DNA from: Nanosynbacter sp. | GTDB taxonomy: Bacteria; Patescibacteriota; Saccharimonadia; Saccharimonadales; Saccharimonadaceae | Direction: 5' to 3' | Assembly: GCA_015257665.1 (NCBI GenBank) | Contig: JABZJS010000001.1 | Coordinates: 62,001-126,000 of the forward strand | Length of the DNA stretch: 64,000 nucleotides | Part shown: positions 42,117 to 51,630 of the stretch, piece by piece | How the letters are laid out: every line of letters begins with the position of its first letter | Position numbering within the stretch: position 1 is the first letter of the stretch | Made by a program: the position numbers and the translations under genes | The notes under the pieces: generated by a model | Seen by the model: the letters and a program-made list of their open reading frames with translations, nothing else | The model's database searches: none | Told to the model about the DNA's origin: nothing

Positions 42117-42315
42117 ATGTCGATTTCTCCGCTTAACTGTAGTGCTCCCAGTATGGAGTGGGGAGCAAGAAATGTCAAATTATATTGCAGGGAAGGTGTT
42201 AATCAGGCAGTTACCTAGTGCTAAAGGGAAGGGGATAGCGCCAAGAAGACGTCGTTTAATACCCAGATGCTTTTGCCAACAACTAGTCATCTACGGTATA
42301 ATGGCCTGTAGCATC

Positions 42316-43242
42316 ATGGGCTTTCGCACAAAACAAACACCACCACCAGCGCGCCGCCGAGCTGCCAAAAACAAGAGGGAAGAGCAGCTCCAACGCACCG
42401 CCTACACCTACCGGCGTAACCGTACACTGACTGGTAGCTTGGTGAGCCGTGTCCCAAGTGCGGGCGAGTCTAAGGCGCAGCTGCGGTCGCCTCGTATGCA
42501 TGCGCATGATTTGCGCCGGACGCGCCGCCACGTGGCATTGTCGCTTGGAGTGGTAGTGGGGCTGCTAGCTGCAGTGTGGTTTGCGCTTGATAACGTCATT
42601 GCGACACCAGTTGTTGCAGGCAATCTCACTAGCAACCATCAGCTCTACCAAGCCAAGATAAATGACTATCTCACTGCCCATCCGCTAGAACGTTTTCGCT
42701 TTGCGCTCAATACTAGTCGGCTGGCGGCCTATCTCCAGACGCATGATTGCCCCGAGGTTGCTGCAGTACTCCCAGCCACGCAGCAAGCTGGCCTGGGGCG
42801 CAGTACTATCACTCTCGCTATGCGCCAAGCGGCAGTGGTCTGGACGGTTAATCGCCAGCAACTCTTTGTTGACACTGAGGGCCATGCCTTCCGCCGCGCT
42901 TATGGGTCACGGCCAAGCATCGAGGTAGTGGACGACAGTGGTATCGGTACGCGCAATAACCAAGTCGTCGCGAGCAACCAATTTCTCGGCTTCATCGGCA
43001 AAGTCGTCGGCGCCGTCCGCCGCCACCAGCTTACCGTCCAAAAGATTACGCTGCCTGCTGGCACGACGCGTCAAATCTACGTTTGGTTTACAGGGGTGGA
43101 GTATCCTGTTAAGTTCTCGGTCGATCGCTCGGCTGGCCTGCAGAGCGAGGATGCCGCCCGAGCCATTCGCTACCTAGCGCAGCACCACATCACTCCCAAA
43201 TATCTCGATGTCCGCGTCAGTGGCCGAGCAGCGTATCGATAA
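42316..43242 (+). CDS. ftsQ: FtsQ/DivIB-like division protein
   Basis: 308 aa. A long basic N-terminal tail (about 75 aa, Arg/Lys-rich), one membrane helix (HVALSLGVVVGLLAAVWFAL), then an extracytoplasmic POTRA-like region beginning VIATPVVAGNLTSNHQLYQAKINDYL and a beta domain with AVVWTVNRQQLFVDTEGHAF, the pattern of FtsQ/DivIB. TATAAT 42297-42302 lies 13 bases before ATG 42316; earlier in-frame starts precede the promoter. It completes the division module though separated from murG by a reverse gene. Confidence 0.8.
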   Translation: MGFRTKQTPPPARRRAAKNKREEQLQRTAYTYRRNRTLTGSLVSRVPSAGESKAQLRSPRMHAHDLRRTRRHVALSLGVVVGLLAAVWFALDNVIATPVVAGNLTSNHQLYQAKINDYLTAHPLERFRFALNTSRLAAYLQTHDCPEVAAVLPATQQAGLGRSTITLAMRQAAVVWTVNRQQLFVDTEGHAFRRAYGSRPSIEVVDDSGIGTRNNQVVASNQFLGFIGKVVGAVRRHQLTVQKITLPAGTTRQIYVWFTGVEYPVKFSVDRSAGLQSEDAARAIRYLAQHHITPKYLDVRVSGRAAYR

Positions 43243-45173
43243 AAGGGAACTGTTGATAACAAAGGTGTTAGCACTTGTAAAGTGCAGGACCAACAAGGAA
43301 ACTGGTCTATAGTGTGGATATTGAGATATCCTCTTTTTTCTCCGTAGCTCCTCCATTCACCATTGATGGGACGAAAATCGATTGTCATGAATAGCACCAG
43401 AGGATTATTGGTTCTGGCGTAAAAGCCCTGCATCCTGACATTTATGAGAGGTATCAAGCTATAAACCTTTCTAAAAATGGAGCGGCGCGAGAGAAATTAA
43501 TGTGAGAAATTACTGAGGTTATGAAGCATCGGTTTCGTCGCTAACTGCAGCGCATCCAGCAAAGGGTAGGGGGGCTACTCTGTAAAACAAGAACAAATTT
43601 ACAACATTTTATATAATAAAGCATGAAAAGTGCAAATACTATATCTATACTACAAAAACCAAAAAATGCAAAAAAGAGTAGGGGAGATGTTTTTTGCGAA
43701 AAAGTCAAATCATGATATTGTATAGATTTTTAATCTCGGCCAACCCAAGCAGGGTAGAAAACATAGCAAAAATACTAAGCAAACAAAATGTCAAACAACG
43801 CAACCATGGCTCAAAATCTGTGGGGCTCGGGTTAGGTATTAGTATGACGTCAGGCAAACACGAGACTGGAATGCATATGTCTAGTTCTGCGGCCAAGCTC
43901 ATTTGTTCGATACTGAGCCATTGCGCAGCAGACATGCCACAAACCTTGCGCGGCAAACACGCATACGAACAAACATACGTAACTTTGCGCGCATGAAGCA
44001 TGAACATATGCACCGTGTGTTCCCTCCGTTCCCTCCAATAGAACAAGCGTCTGCTTTTTTGCATTGCTCCGCAATAGCGCCGCAATCTATCCTTTCTCTT
44101 TCCATTGGATAGCGGATATTATCGTATGCGAATCTGTTAGAGATAGAATCGATCAATAATCAAAGATCTATACACCGGATATATACGTTTTATGCCCATG
44201 AATCTTATACCCGCCAAACCCAGCTCGATCTAGCCATATCTGGGGTCAAATCTATATATGCATCGTAAAAGGATTATTGTGCGAAGTTATATTACACTCC
44301 TAAAGATGATCAATGATACATCTTTTGCATCTACCCCACTGCTGCGCGGGTGTGAATTATTGTGCATGCGTGGATTGCAGTACATTGCAGCTTATCATTC
44401 CCTTGTCTATTAACGCTGATGTTTATGCTTATGCTTTGCTTCTGGCTGCTACTTTGCTGTGCATGATTGCTTGCTTTATTGTGTGATATGCTAATCGGTG
44501 CTGTGGGCTTGTGAATTGTCTCAGTATATTAGATAGCCTTATAGTTAGTCAAATCTAGGCTGCGTGCTGCTGTTTGGCGGTTAAGGCAATGATATGTATC
44601 TGTAAGGACAAGTATGACTAAGTATGACTCTCTGGCTAACCTTGAGGGATATATAAGCATAAGAACCGGAGGTAAGCAGAGAGCTACAGCTGAGGTGAGG
44701 TATACCACGAGAACACGGCTCTCGAATATGAGTTTATCAGTGGTAGATGCTAGTGAAATGAGGCAAAAAACAGGGGTAGGGCGGTTGCTGGGAATTTTTG
44801 GCGAAAGGGCGGCAGATTCCCCTGCCTTGCCCTGCCCTTTTTGGTTGCTGACTGTTGCGCTTTTGCTGTGTACTTTACTCTGCAAAGGAATAGATACAAG
44901 AGGCATGTATGAGCAAATTGTGGCTGCGGGCAGAGTTTCTTGCACGCAAAATGGCTAATAAACAAGCCCATAAGCGCAAAATCACACGCAAATATCCGCA
45001 GTCATCATGTGTATACGATATTTGTCCAGGCGGCAAATTACCTCTGTTATAGCTGAGTATATGTAGTGTTCGGGGCGGGAGGGGAGGCCACTTCCCTATC
45101 GTTATTTCTCTCAACCTGTAGACTCGAGCTCTCACTTATTTTCAGGCTGTTTGTGATCCACCAAAACAAAGAC
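43243..45173. other. 1.9-kb region without a convincing gene
   Basis: Composition and codon texture differ from neighbours: runs of CA/TG repeats, scattered ATGs, no sustained coding frame with a ribosome-binding site. TATAAT 43612-43617 sits 5 bases before an ATG with only 19 codons. A 114-codon frame at 44614-44958 (AAGGA upstream, one hydrophobic segment) is the best coding candidate but weak. It may be a decayed mobile element or a non-coding locus; no tRNA-like or known RNA motif was seen. Confidence 0.4.
44614..44958 (+). CDS. doubtful small membrane protein
   Basis: 114 codons after a weak AAGGA. One hydrophobic segment (PFWLLTVALLLCTLLC) near residue 85; no recognisable domain. It lies in the gene-poor 1.9-kb region and may be spurious. 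Confidence 0.2.
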   Translation: MTKYDSLANLEGYISIRTGGKQRATAEVRYTTRTRLSNMSLSVVDASEMRQKTGVGRLLGIFGERAADSPALPCPFWLLTVALLLCTLLCKGIDTRGMYEQIVAAGRVSCTQNG

Positions 45174-45911
45174 TTATGCTTTTGTGAGGATGAGCACTGA
45201 GATGCGTTTGGCTCGCCCAACACCAATGTGCTCAGGCACCGAGAGATTCGACACCGCTAATCCTGCCTCCGTGGCTGCAGCAATATACTCCTTCATTGGC
45301 CGATGAAAGAAAAGAACTCGCTCTGGATGCGCGTCCTTGCCATGAATCCGGAACGGAATTTCAAAGACGTAAGATGTTTGCATGTTATAGTCAGATACAT
45401 CTACATCGCTTCTTCCTGGCAGATAGGTATCTGGGTTGGGTAATGTTGCAATAAACGCACCGTCAGCCGCAAGAAGCCGAGCTGCTGCGGCAAAGAATGA
45501 ATAATGGTTTGGCACACAATGCAACACCATATTTGCCACGAGTGCATCAAAGGAAGCGTTAGGATGGTTGGAGGCATAGTCTTCAAGAGATGTGGCTTCA
45601 AATTGAAGATGAGGCTGCGTATGCGGTGTGGAAGCAATCTCAATACCTTGATCAGCCGGATCAATTCCAACTACCGTAAAACCAAGTGATGCAATATGGC
45701 TAGACAAAAACCCAATGCCACAGCCAACATCAAGTACGCTACCATGACCGTCCGGTAATAATCCGGTCAGTTTCTGTAGAATAAGATGCGAGAGCGCCCG
45801 ATACGATGGGTCGTCGTTTGAGCCTAATTCGTGTAGACGTGCTGCGGAATTAGCATTCCAGCGGGCTGCTTGGTCGGTGACAGTGTAGGTGTGAGATGAA
45901 TGGATTGTCAT
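45174..45911 (-). CDS. class I SAM-dependent methyltransferase
   Basis: 245 aa. Motif I VLDVGCGIGFLSSHIA, motif II acidic VVGIDPADQGIEIA, and post-I FDALVANMVLHCV (with NMVLH in place of the usual DxxLP) define a Methyltransf_11/UbiE-like Rossmann fold. The C-terminal VFEIPFRIHG...VLFFHRPMKEYIAAATEAGL is shared with small-molecule methyltransferases. Substrate unknown. On the minus strand TACAAT lies about 12 bases before the start. Confidence 0.85.
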   Translation of the reverse strand: MTIHSSHTYTVTDQAARWNANSAARLHELGSNDDPSYRALSHLILQKLTGLLPDGHGSVLDVGCGIGFLSSHIASLGFTVVGIDPADQGIEIASTPHTQPHLQFEATSLEDYASNHPNASFDALVANMVLHCVPNHYSFFAAAARLLAADGAFIATLPNPDTYLPGRSDVDVSDYNMQTSYVFEIPFRIHGKDAHPERVLFFHRPMKEYIAAATEAGLAVSNLSVPEHIGVGRAKRISVLILTKA

Positions 45912-46008
45912 AATGGCAGTGCATCATTGTAGCCATACTATATAACCTAACCAAAAGAGACGAAGCTTTAATCACTTCGTCTCTTAGTGGTGTATTGTTT
46001 GTCTAGAG

Positions 46009-47109
46009 CTACGCTGCTGCGACCGCCTCTGCTTGCTCCTTGGGTGGTTCGAGGGCGTAGGTGGCTTTGGCGACGCGCTTGAAGAGCGGTTTACTTTGGA
46101 GATTAAGAAGGATGGTGGTCTCCTTGACCTGGCGGCTCTTGAGAACGCGCTTAACAATCTCGTCGCGGTGCAATGGGCCACCCTCGTCGCGCAAGATACC
46201 GGCAATGATATCAGCCACGGTGCCTTGGCTATAACCCCAGATGTCGAGCGCATAAATGCCGCGGCCGATGAGGATGAAGCGCTTGTCTTTGATGAGCTCG
46301 TTGTGGATGGCTTGCTTGGTGACGTTACGGCGCTTGAAAGTGCTTTCCTTGATGCGCTGAGCAATCTCGCTAAAGTGCAGCGGTTTGCCTTCGTCTAATA
46401 GGACGACGTAGATCTTGTCGCGGATATTCTTGGGATTAACGGTTGGCCACTTGCTCAGGCCCCACATATCTTTGAGGTGGGCCAACTGGGTAGAGAGGCT
46501 AGCCAGGCCGCGCACTTGGTTAGGGTTCTCGTAGGTGAGTTGGTCATGCAGCGCTTCGAGGCTGATAGGTGCACCATGCTGCTTAATGGCGGCAACGATC
46601 TCATCCACACGGCTTCGCACTGCTTTTTCATCGCCGTATTCGGCAATGGCCAGGCCTTGGTGGTATTTGTCGGTCTCGTTGATGGGGGTGAGACGGGCTG
46701 AGACTTCGCCGATGAAGGCAATGTGGGCGCGCTGCTGCACCGTGGGTGTCTCGACATCTAACAGGCGCTGTGTGATATCTGAGACGCGCCCAACGCGGCC
46801 ATTCTCGGAGAGGTCGCGGATGATAAGACGCTCGGCGTCGTGCAGGCCCTCTAACTCGCCTGCTTCGGCAGCAAGCTTGAGGCGCACCACGATGGCTTTC
46901 TCGAGCTGGCGGACACGCTCGCGCGTAATACCGAGCAGCTCGCCGATCTGCTCGAGCGTTTCGCGGCGCTCTTTGAGGCCAAAGCGACGCACGATGATCT
47001 CGCGCTCGCGGTCGTGTTCTTCGCCGACTGCATCAAGGATGGTAGCGATCGACGCAGCAAAAATTTCGGTTGGTTGTTTGGTTGTTTGGTTCATGATTCG
47101 GTTCTCCAT
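46009..47109 (-). CDS. sigma-70 region 4 / HARE-HTH regulatory protein
   Basis: 366 aa. Residues about 30-75 (REREIIVRRFGLKERRETLEQ followed by IGELLGITRERVRQLEKA) are a sigma-70 region 4 helix-turn-helix. A middle winged-helix-like region follows. The C-terminal two thirds contain HARE-HTH/RpoE-delta-like modules (PLHFSEIAQRIKES and PLHRDEIVKRVLKSRQVKE). Regions 2 and 3 of a true sigma factor are missing, so it is more likely an RNA polymerase-associated factor. Two TATAAT promoters precede it, one with consensus -35 TTGACT. Confidence 0.8.
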   Translation of the reverse strand: MENRIMNQTTKQPTEIFAASIATILDAVGEEHDREREIIVRRFGLKERRETLEQIGELLGITRERVRQLEKAIVVRLKLAAEAGELEGLHDAERLIIRDLSENGRVGRVSDITQRLLDVETPTVQQRAHIAFIGEVSARLTPINETDKYHQGLAIAEYGDEKAVRSRVDEIVAAIKQHGAPISLEALHDQLTYENPNQVRGLASLSTQLAHLKDMWGLSKWPTVNPKNIRDKIYVVLLDEGKPLHFSEIAQRIKESTFKRRNVTKQAIHNELIKDKRFILIGRGIYALDIWGYSQGTVADIIAGILRDEGGPLHRDEIVKRVLKSRQVKETTILLNLQSKPLFKRVAKATYALEPPKEQAEAVAAA

Positions 47110-47156
47110 TTCCTTCTCAGTTGTTTGCGAATGCCCACTCGCACTTCTTACATTTG

Positions 47157-47209
47157 ATTATAGAATAATAGGTGATATAAGTCAATCGTTTCATCATAGA
47201 ACTATTATA
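47157..47209 (-). promoter_or_regulatory. tandem promoters of the sigma/HARE-HTH gene
   Basis: Minus-strand P2: TTGACT (47180-47185), 17-base spacer, TATAAT (47157-47162). P1: TATAAT at 47204-47209 further upstream. Leader from P2 is about 40 bases with AGAAGGA before the start. Confidence 0.75.
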
Positions 47210-47320
47210 GCACACACTTTACGCTTATGGTAAACAATTTTTTGAGGCTTTTCATTTGCAAGTGATGTGGCGAGCATGACGGGGCAGTTGACGGGCTCGC
47301 AGCAATGCGGGCTGACATAG

Positions 47321-47354
47321 AAAAACCAGCGGCCAGTACAGAGGAGCCGCTGGT
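47321..47354 (-). terminator. topA Rho-independent terminator
   Basis: On the minus strand a 9-bp stem (ACCAGCGGC with GCCGCTGGT) with a 12-base loop is followed by TTTTTC. Confidence 0.75.
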
Positions 47355-47372
47355 ATACGAGAGGTCGCCGGG

Positions 47373-49748
47373 CTAGGCGGTGCGCTTCTTGCGTGTGGTG
47401 GTGGTGCGGGCTGCGGTCTTGCGCCGGCTTCGTTTGGGTGGTGCGGCGGCCAAGATTTCGCGGGCTTGCGCCTCATCCAGAGTTGTTGGATCAGTATCCT
47501 TGGGTATACGTGCGTTGGTCTTGCCGTCAGTCACATATGGCCCCCAGCGTCCCTTGAGGATCTTGATAGCGCCAAAATCAGCGATGTGCTTCTCTGCCTC
47601 GGCCTTGAGCTTGGCGGCGTAGAGCACGCGGGCCTCGGCTTCGGTAATGTCGCGCGGGTCGTGCTCCTTCAGGCTGACGTAGAGCTTGCCTACCTGAATG
47701 TACGGCCCAAAACGCCCGACGTTTGCCTTGATAGTCTGACCATCCTCGGTGGTGCCAACAGTGCGCGGTAGTTCGAAAGCCTTGAGAGCTTGCTCGAGCG
47801 TGACGGTCTCGATGCGCTCACCTTTGGGGAGCGGCGCAAACTGCGGCTTAGTTGTCTTATCCTCACTACTGCCCAGCTGTAGCATCGGCCCAAAACGTCC
47901 AAAGCGGGCAAAGATTGGCTTGCCAGTCTTGGGGTGAGTGCCAACCTCGCGGTGAGCGCCAACAGTGCTGCGGTCGATGTCGCCGGATTTTTCGATGAGC
48001 TCATGGAAGGGCTCGTAAAATTGGCGCAGCATGGCATTGCGCGCAAGCTTGCTGGCAGCGATGTCATCGAAATCGGTCTCGACGCGGGCGGTGAAGCCAT
48101 AGTCAATGATGGGGTCGAAATGGTTCGTCAAGAAGCCCGCGATTAGCTCGCCCGCTGGGGTAGGCAGTAGCTTGCCACGGGTAGCACCAGTTTTTTCTTG
48201 GACGATGCGACGAGTGATGACAGGGGTATTATCGCTTGGGATCTCGCCCGTACGCTCCAGGACGATGACATCACGTGGTTCACCCTCGCTCTCGCCTCGC
48301 TCGGCATAGCCACGGGTCTGGATGGTATTCATAATGGTGGCGTATGTGCTGGGCCGACCAATGCCAAGCTCTTCAAGCTTCTTGACGAGCGTCCCCTCGG
48401 TATAGCGCGCTGGTGGGCGAGCAAAGACCTGCCGCGCCTCGGCCTGTGTAAGTTCAAGAATTGTGTGCTGGCTGACTGATAGCAGGATGGTCGAATCCTT
48501 ACCGCCATAGACGCGCAAGAAGCCATCAAACAGCACTGTCTGACCCTTTGCCTCAAAGACGAGTGTCTTCTCTGACCTCAGCTGCGTGCTGTCGATACTG
48601 ATGGTAATGGTGGTGTTCTCTAGCTTCGCAGCGGCCATTTGGCTGGCTAGGGTGCGCCGGCGGATGAGGTCGTAGAGTTTTTGGTCGTAGCTGCTGCCAG
48701 CGACGGATTCGCGGGCGATGTCGGTCGGGCGGATGGCCTCGTGAGCCTCTTGGGCACCAGCTGACTTCGTGGTGAAGGTGCGACTGTGTGAATAGTCGGC
48801 ACCAAAGTGCTGAGTAATGTATGTACGGCTTGCGGCAATGGCCTGACGGCTGAGATTGACGCTATCGGTACGCATATAGGTAATGAGCCCCTCTTGGTAG
48901 AGTTTCTGAGCACTCGCCATGGTAGCGCGGCTGCCCATACCGAGCTTGCTATTGGCCTCCTGTTGGAGGGTACTGGTGGTAAATGGTGCAGCAGGGTTGC
49001 GCGTGCTAGGCGTCTTGGTAATGCTGCTGACGGTGAAACGAGCACCACTCAGCCCCGTCAAGAAGTCGTGGGCGGCTTGCTCGCTGTCGAAGCGCTGCTT
49101 GAGCTCAGCCTTGAGCTCCTCGCCATCTACGACAAAATGCGCCGTTACGCGGAACTGTGCACTACTCGCAAAGTCGCGAATCTCGCGCTCGCGCTCCACA
49201 AGCAAGCGGACCGCTGGGCTTTGCACGCGGCCGGCCGATTTGCCACCCGGCACTTTGCGCCACACTACAGGGCTCAGCTCGAAGCCCACAATGCGGTCGA
49301 GGATCTGCCGTGCCTGCTGAGCCTCCACGAGCTGCATATCTACGGTGCGAGGCTGTTTGATAGCTGCTTCGATGGCGGGCTTGGTGATCTCATGGAACGT
49401 GATGCGCTTGGTGCGCTGCGGGTCTAGGCCAAGGACTTCGCACAGGTGCCAGGCAATCGCCTCCCCCTCGCGGTCTTCATCGGTTGCAAGCCACACATTA
49501 TCCGCTCCAACTGCCTTCACGGCCTTCTTGAGTTCGGTAATGACCTTCTTCTTGTCTGGATCGATCTCGTAGACGGTATTGAAGTCGTTTTTGATATCGA
49601 TCGGCGGTTGTCCATCCTTGGTCTTCTTGGGGATGGCGCGAATGTGCCCTACGCTCGAGAGCACCTGATATTCCCCGCCTAGGTAGCGCTCGATTGTCTT
49701 GGCCTTGGCTGGGCTCTCGACGATGACTAGTTGTGTGTGTTTGCTCAT
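47373..49748 (-). CDS. topA: DNA topoisomerase I
   Basis: 791 aa type IA topoisomerase. Toprim start LVIVESPAKAKTIERYLG and DEDREGEAIAWHLCE; catalytic Tyr in GLITYMRTDS; PGGKSAGRVQSPAVRLLVERE; GIGRPSTYATIMNTI. The C-terminus carries TopA repeat domains (TGKPIFARFGRFGPMLQLG, VGRFGPYIQVGKLYV, GRWGPYVTDGKTNARIP) rather than Cys4 zinc ribbons, then a basic RRKTAARTTTTRKK tail. It relaxes negative supercoils. The ATG at 49748 starts at the conserved MSKHTQLVIVE. Confidence 0.94.
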   Translation of the reverse strand: MSKHTQLVIVESPAKAKTIERYLGGEYQVLSSVGHIRAIPKKTKDGQPPIDIKNDFNTVYEIDPDKKKVITELKKAVKAVGADNVWLATDEDREGEAIAWHLCEVLGLDPQRTKRITFHEITKPAIEAAIKQPRTVDMQLVEAQQARQILDRIVGFELSPVVWRKVPGGKSAGRVQSPAVRLLVEREREIRDFASSAQFRVTAHFVVDGEELKAELKQRFDSEQAAHDFLTGLSGARFTVSSITKTPSTRNPAAPFTTSTLQQEANSKLGMGSRATMASAQKLYQEGLITYMRTDSVNLSRQAIAASRTYITQHFGADYSHSRTFTTKSAGAQEAHEAIRPTDIARESVAGSSYDQKLYDLIRRRTLASQMAAAKLENTTITISIDSTQLRSEKTLVFEAKGQTVLFDGFLRVYGGKDSTILLSVSQHTILELTQAEARQVFARPPARYTEGTLVKKLEELGIGRPSTYATIMNTIQTRGYAERGESEGEPRDVIVLERTGEIPSDNTPVITRRIVQEKTGATRGKLLPTPAGELIAGFLTNHFDPIIDYGFTARVETDFDDIAASKLARNAMLRQFYEPFHELIEKSGDIDRSTVGAHREVGTHPKTGKPIFARFGRFGPMLQLGSSEDKTTKPQFAPLPKGERIETVTLEQALKAFELPRTVGTTEDGQTIKANVGRFGPYIQVGKLYVSLKEHDPRDITEAEARVLYAAKLKAEAEKHIADFGAIKILKGRWGPYVTDGKTNARIPKDTDPTTLDEAQAREILAAAPPKRSRRKTAARTTTTRKKRTA

Positions 49749-49963
49749 TGATTATCTACTCGCTTGTTTATAGTTATATGCTTGCTATTAACCTATCTAA
49801 TCAAGCGCCTATGATACCGCAAAGTAGAGTGGAATGCAAATTGGATACATTAAGAATACCCTCTCCCCCTTCCCAGTCTATAGGTAGGGGTATTGCTGCT
49901 GGCGTGGGAGATATATAAAAGTCTGGCTGCCAATAAAGAATACTGCACGAATCATCAATCGCA

Positions 49964-50674
49964 TTACCCACGCACGTGGCGTTTGCGACGCACGCGGGTG
50001 CGAGGTTGCCGTGGTGAGGTGTTTGCTGCTGAGGTGGACTTGGTAGATTTGCTGTAGTCTTTGGCTTTGGCATAGTGGCCAGTGAGATAGTCCTTCGCAG
50101 CGGCAATACCAAGGACAGCACCTGCAGCAAACGACCCTAGTGCTGCTACACCAGCACAACGCTCAAGCTTACTCCCCTCAGGAGCGAGCGACTTGAGAAA
50201 ATAGGCAGCAATTGCTATATTATCTGCTGCCATACTGAACTTGCCGGATTTTGGCGTACGGAAGGCTTCGTCATTTGTGAGACCATGATAGACGGTCGCG
50301 CCAGCATTGACGGCATTCTTAGTGGCAATTGTTGCTAGAACTGATTTGGGTACAACATGGGTTTTGCCTGCTATTGCACCAATCACTACCATACCGAATT
50401 TGTCGCAAAAAGCATCAAACCCTGCACCAAAGTCACTTTCTTGGCCAAGACGTCGCGCTGCTAGGCCATCTGCTAAGTCACATGTACGACCACCAAGTAT
50501 CATGAGTGCGCCAATGATCTGGCCAGCTTTGTCGTTCTCCTTTGTGGCGGTGTCAAATTTCTGAGCACCGGCAGCTACTAACCCAAGCCCAGTAGCCGAG
50601 ATGGCATTTGGCACAGTAGGAATATCTCTCATGTGATATTTGCGTTGTCTTGGGGTTTGCTCTGCTGTCGCCAT
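49964..50674 (-). CDS. CDP-alcohol phosphatidyltransferase family protein
   Basis: 236 aa. The family signature D-x2-DG-x2-AR-x8-G-x3-D-x3-D is complete as DLADGLAARRLGQESDF then GAGFDAFCD. Several moderately hydrophobic helices give a membrane topology like PgsA/PssA, although they are less hydrophobic than usual. The likely role is transfer of an alcohol head group onto CDP-diacylglycerol. The Ser/Thr/Arg/Lys-rich tail of about 40 aa is unusual. Upstream -10-like sequences overlap the start. Confidence 0.75.
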   Translation of the reverse strand: MATAEQTPRQRKYHMRDIPTVPNAISATGLGLVAAGAQKFDTATKENDKAGQIIGALMILGGRTCDLADGLAARRLGQESDFGAGFDAFCDKFGMVVIGAIAGKTHVVPKSVLATIATKNAVNAGATVYHGLTNDEAFRTPKSGKFSMAADNIAIAAYFLKSLAPEGSKLERCAGVAALGSFAAGAVLGIAAAKDYLTGHYAKAKDYSKSTKSTSAANTSPRQPRTRVRRKRHVRG

Positions 50675-50698
50675 AGTATATGGTACTGTACCATAATA

Positions 50699-51577
50699 CT
50701 AAGCCAATGTCCACTGGTTGGCACCGAGTGAGCGGATGACGCCATTGATCTCCAGCATTGTCAGTGCAATGGTAAATTCGCTGATGGGTGTGCCTAGACG
50801 GCGCTGCATTTCTTCGCCGTCGCGCAGGCCTTGGCGCAGCAGCTTGATGATGGCAGCCTCGAGCGGTGTACTACCCAGCGGTAGAGTGGCATTCTCGCTC
50901 TGCTGACGCTGGGGTGATGTGATGGTCATGACAGCAAGGATATCGGCTGGGTTGGTGGCGGGCAACGCGCCTTGCTTGAGGAGGTTATTGCAGCCCTGCG
51001 AGAGTGGGCTGGTGATGTTGCCTGGCACCGCAAAGACGTCCTTGCCTTGCTCGAGTGCGTGGGCAGCAGTGTTGAGCGTGCCACTGCGCTCGGCCGCCTC
51101 GGTAATGATGACGACGTCGGCTAGGCCAGCGACGAGGCGGTTGCGCTCGAGGAAGCTCCAGCTGCCAAAGCGGTAGCCATCTCCCGCCAAGTGCTCTGAC
51201 ACCACTGCCCCACCCTTAGCAACGATTTCACCCGCAAGCGCAGTATGATTGGCCGGATAGATCCGCGGTAGGCCATTGCCGAGCACAGCAATCGTCGTGC
51301 CGCCTACCGCCACGCAGGCCTGATGTGCAATGCTGTCAATCCCAAGGGCGAGCCCACTGATGATAATTATCCCTTGGCGGGTCAGCTCGCGGGCGAATTG
51401 CTCCGTCACTTCCCGGCCATAGCGCGTGGGTCGACGCGACCCAACGATTGCCACACTCGGGCGGCGTTCCTCGGGCAGTGTGCCGAGGTAGTGAACCTGC
51501 TGCGGTGGCTTGGCAATATGGCGGAGTGGATTGAGGTATTGGTGGGCTTGTGGTGTGGTGTGATTGATCTGTTGCAT
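50699..51577 (-). CDS. dprA: DNA-processing protein DprA/Smf
   Basis: 292 aa. Rossmann-like core: VAIVGSRRPTRYGREVTEQFA, IISGLALGIDSIAHQA, SWSFLERNRLVAGLADVVIITEA, GTLNTAAHALEQGKDVFAVPGNI. A C-terminal winged helix (ISEFTIALTMLEINGVIRSLG) is also present. DprA loads RecA on incoming single-stranded DNA during natural transformation, consistent with known competence genes in Saccharibacteria. ATG 51577 is preferred to TTG 51610. Its start region overlaps the plus-strand promoter of the RNA gene at 51596. Confidence 0.9.
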   Translation of the reverse strand: MQQINHTTPQAHQYLNPLRHIAKPPQQVHYLGTLPEERRPSVAIVGSRRPTRYGREVTEQFARELTRQGIIIISGLALGIDSIAHQACVAVGGTTIAVLGNGLPRIYPANHTALAGEIVAKGGAVVSEHLAGDGYRFGSWSFLERNRLVAGLADVVIITEAAERSGTLNTAAHALEQGKDVFAVPGNITSPLSQGCNNLLKQGALPATNPADILAVMTITSPQRQQSENATLPLGSTPLEAAIIKLLRQGLRDGEEMQRRLGTPISEFTIALTMLEINGVIRSLGANQWTLA

Positions 51578-51595
51578 GATTTGTGCTGAAAAGTG

Positions 51596-51624
51596 TTGAC
51601 ATTTTGTCAAGCGGGTGCTAGTAT
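51596..51624 (+). promoter_or_regulatory. consensus promoter TTGACA-17-TAGTAT
   Basis: -35 TTGACA at 51596-51601, 17-base spacer, -10 TAGTAT at 51619-51624; start near 51631. It drives the noncoding RNA and lies at the 5' end of divergent dprA. Confidence 0.75.
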
Positions 51625-51630
51625 CATAAG

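Noticed and set aside
43694..43996. 100-codon frame in the gene-poor region
   Set aside because: No Shine-Dalgarno or well-placed promoter and no domain; the overlapping antisense frame is equally long, as expected by chance.
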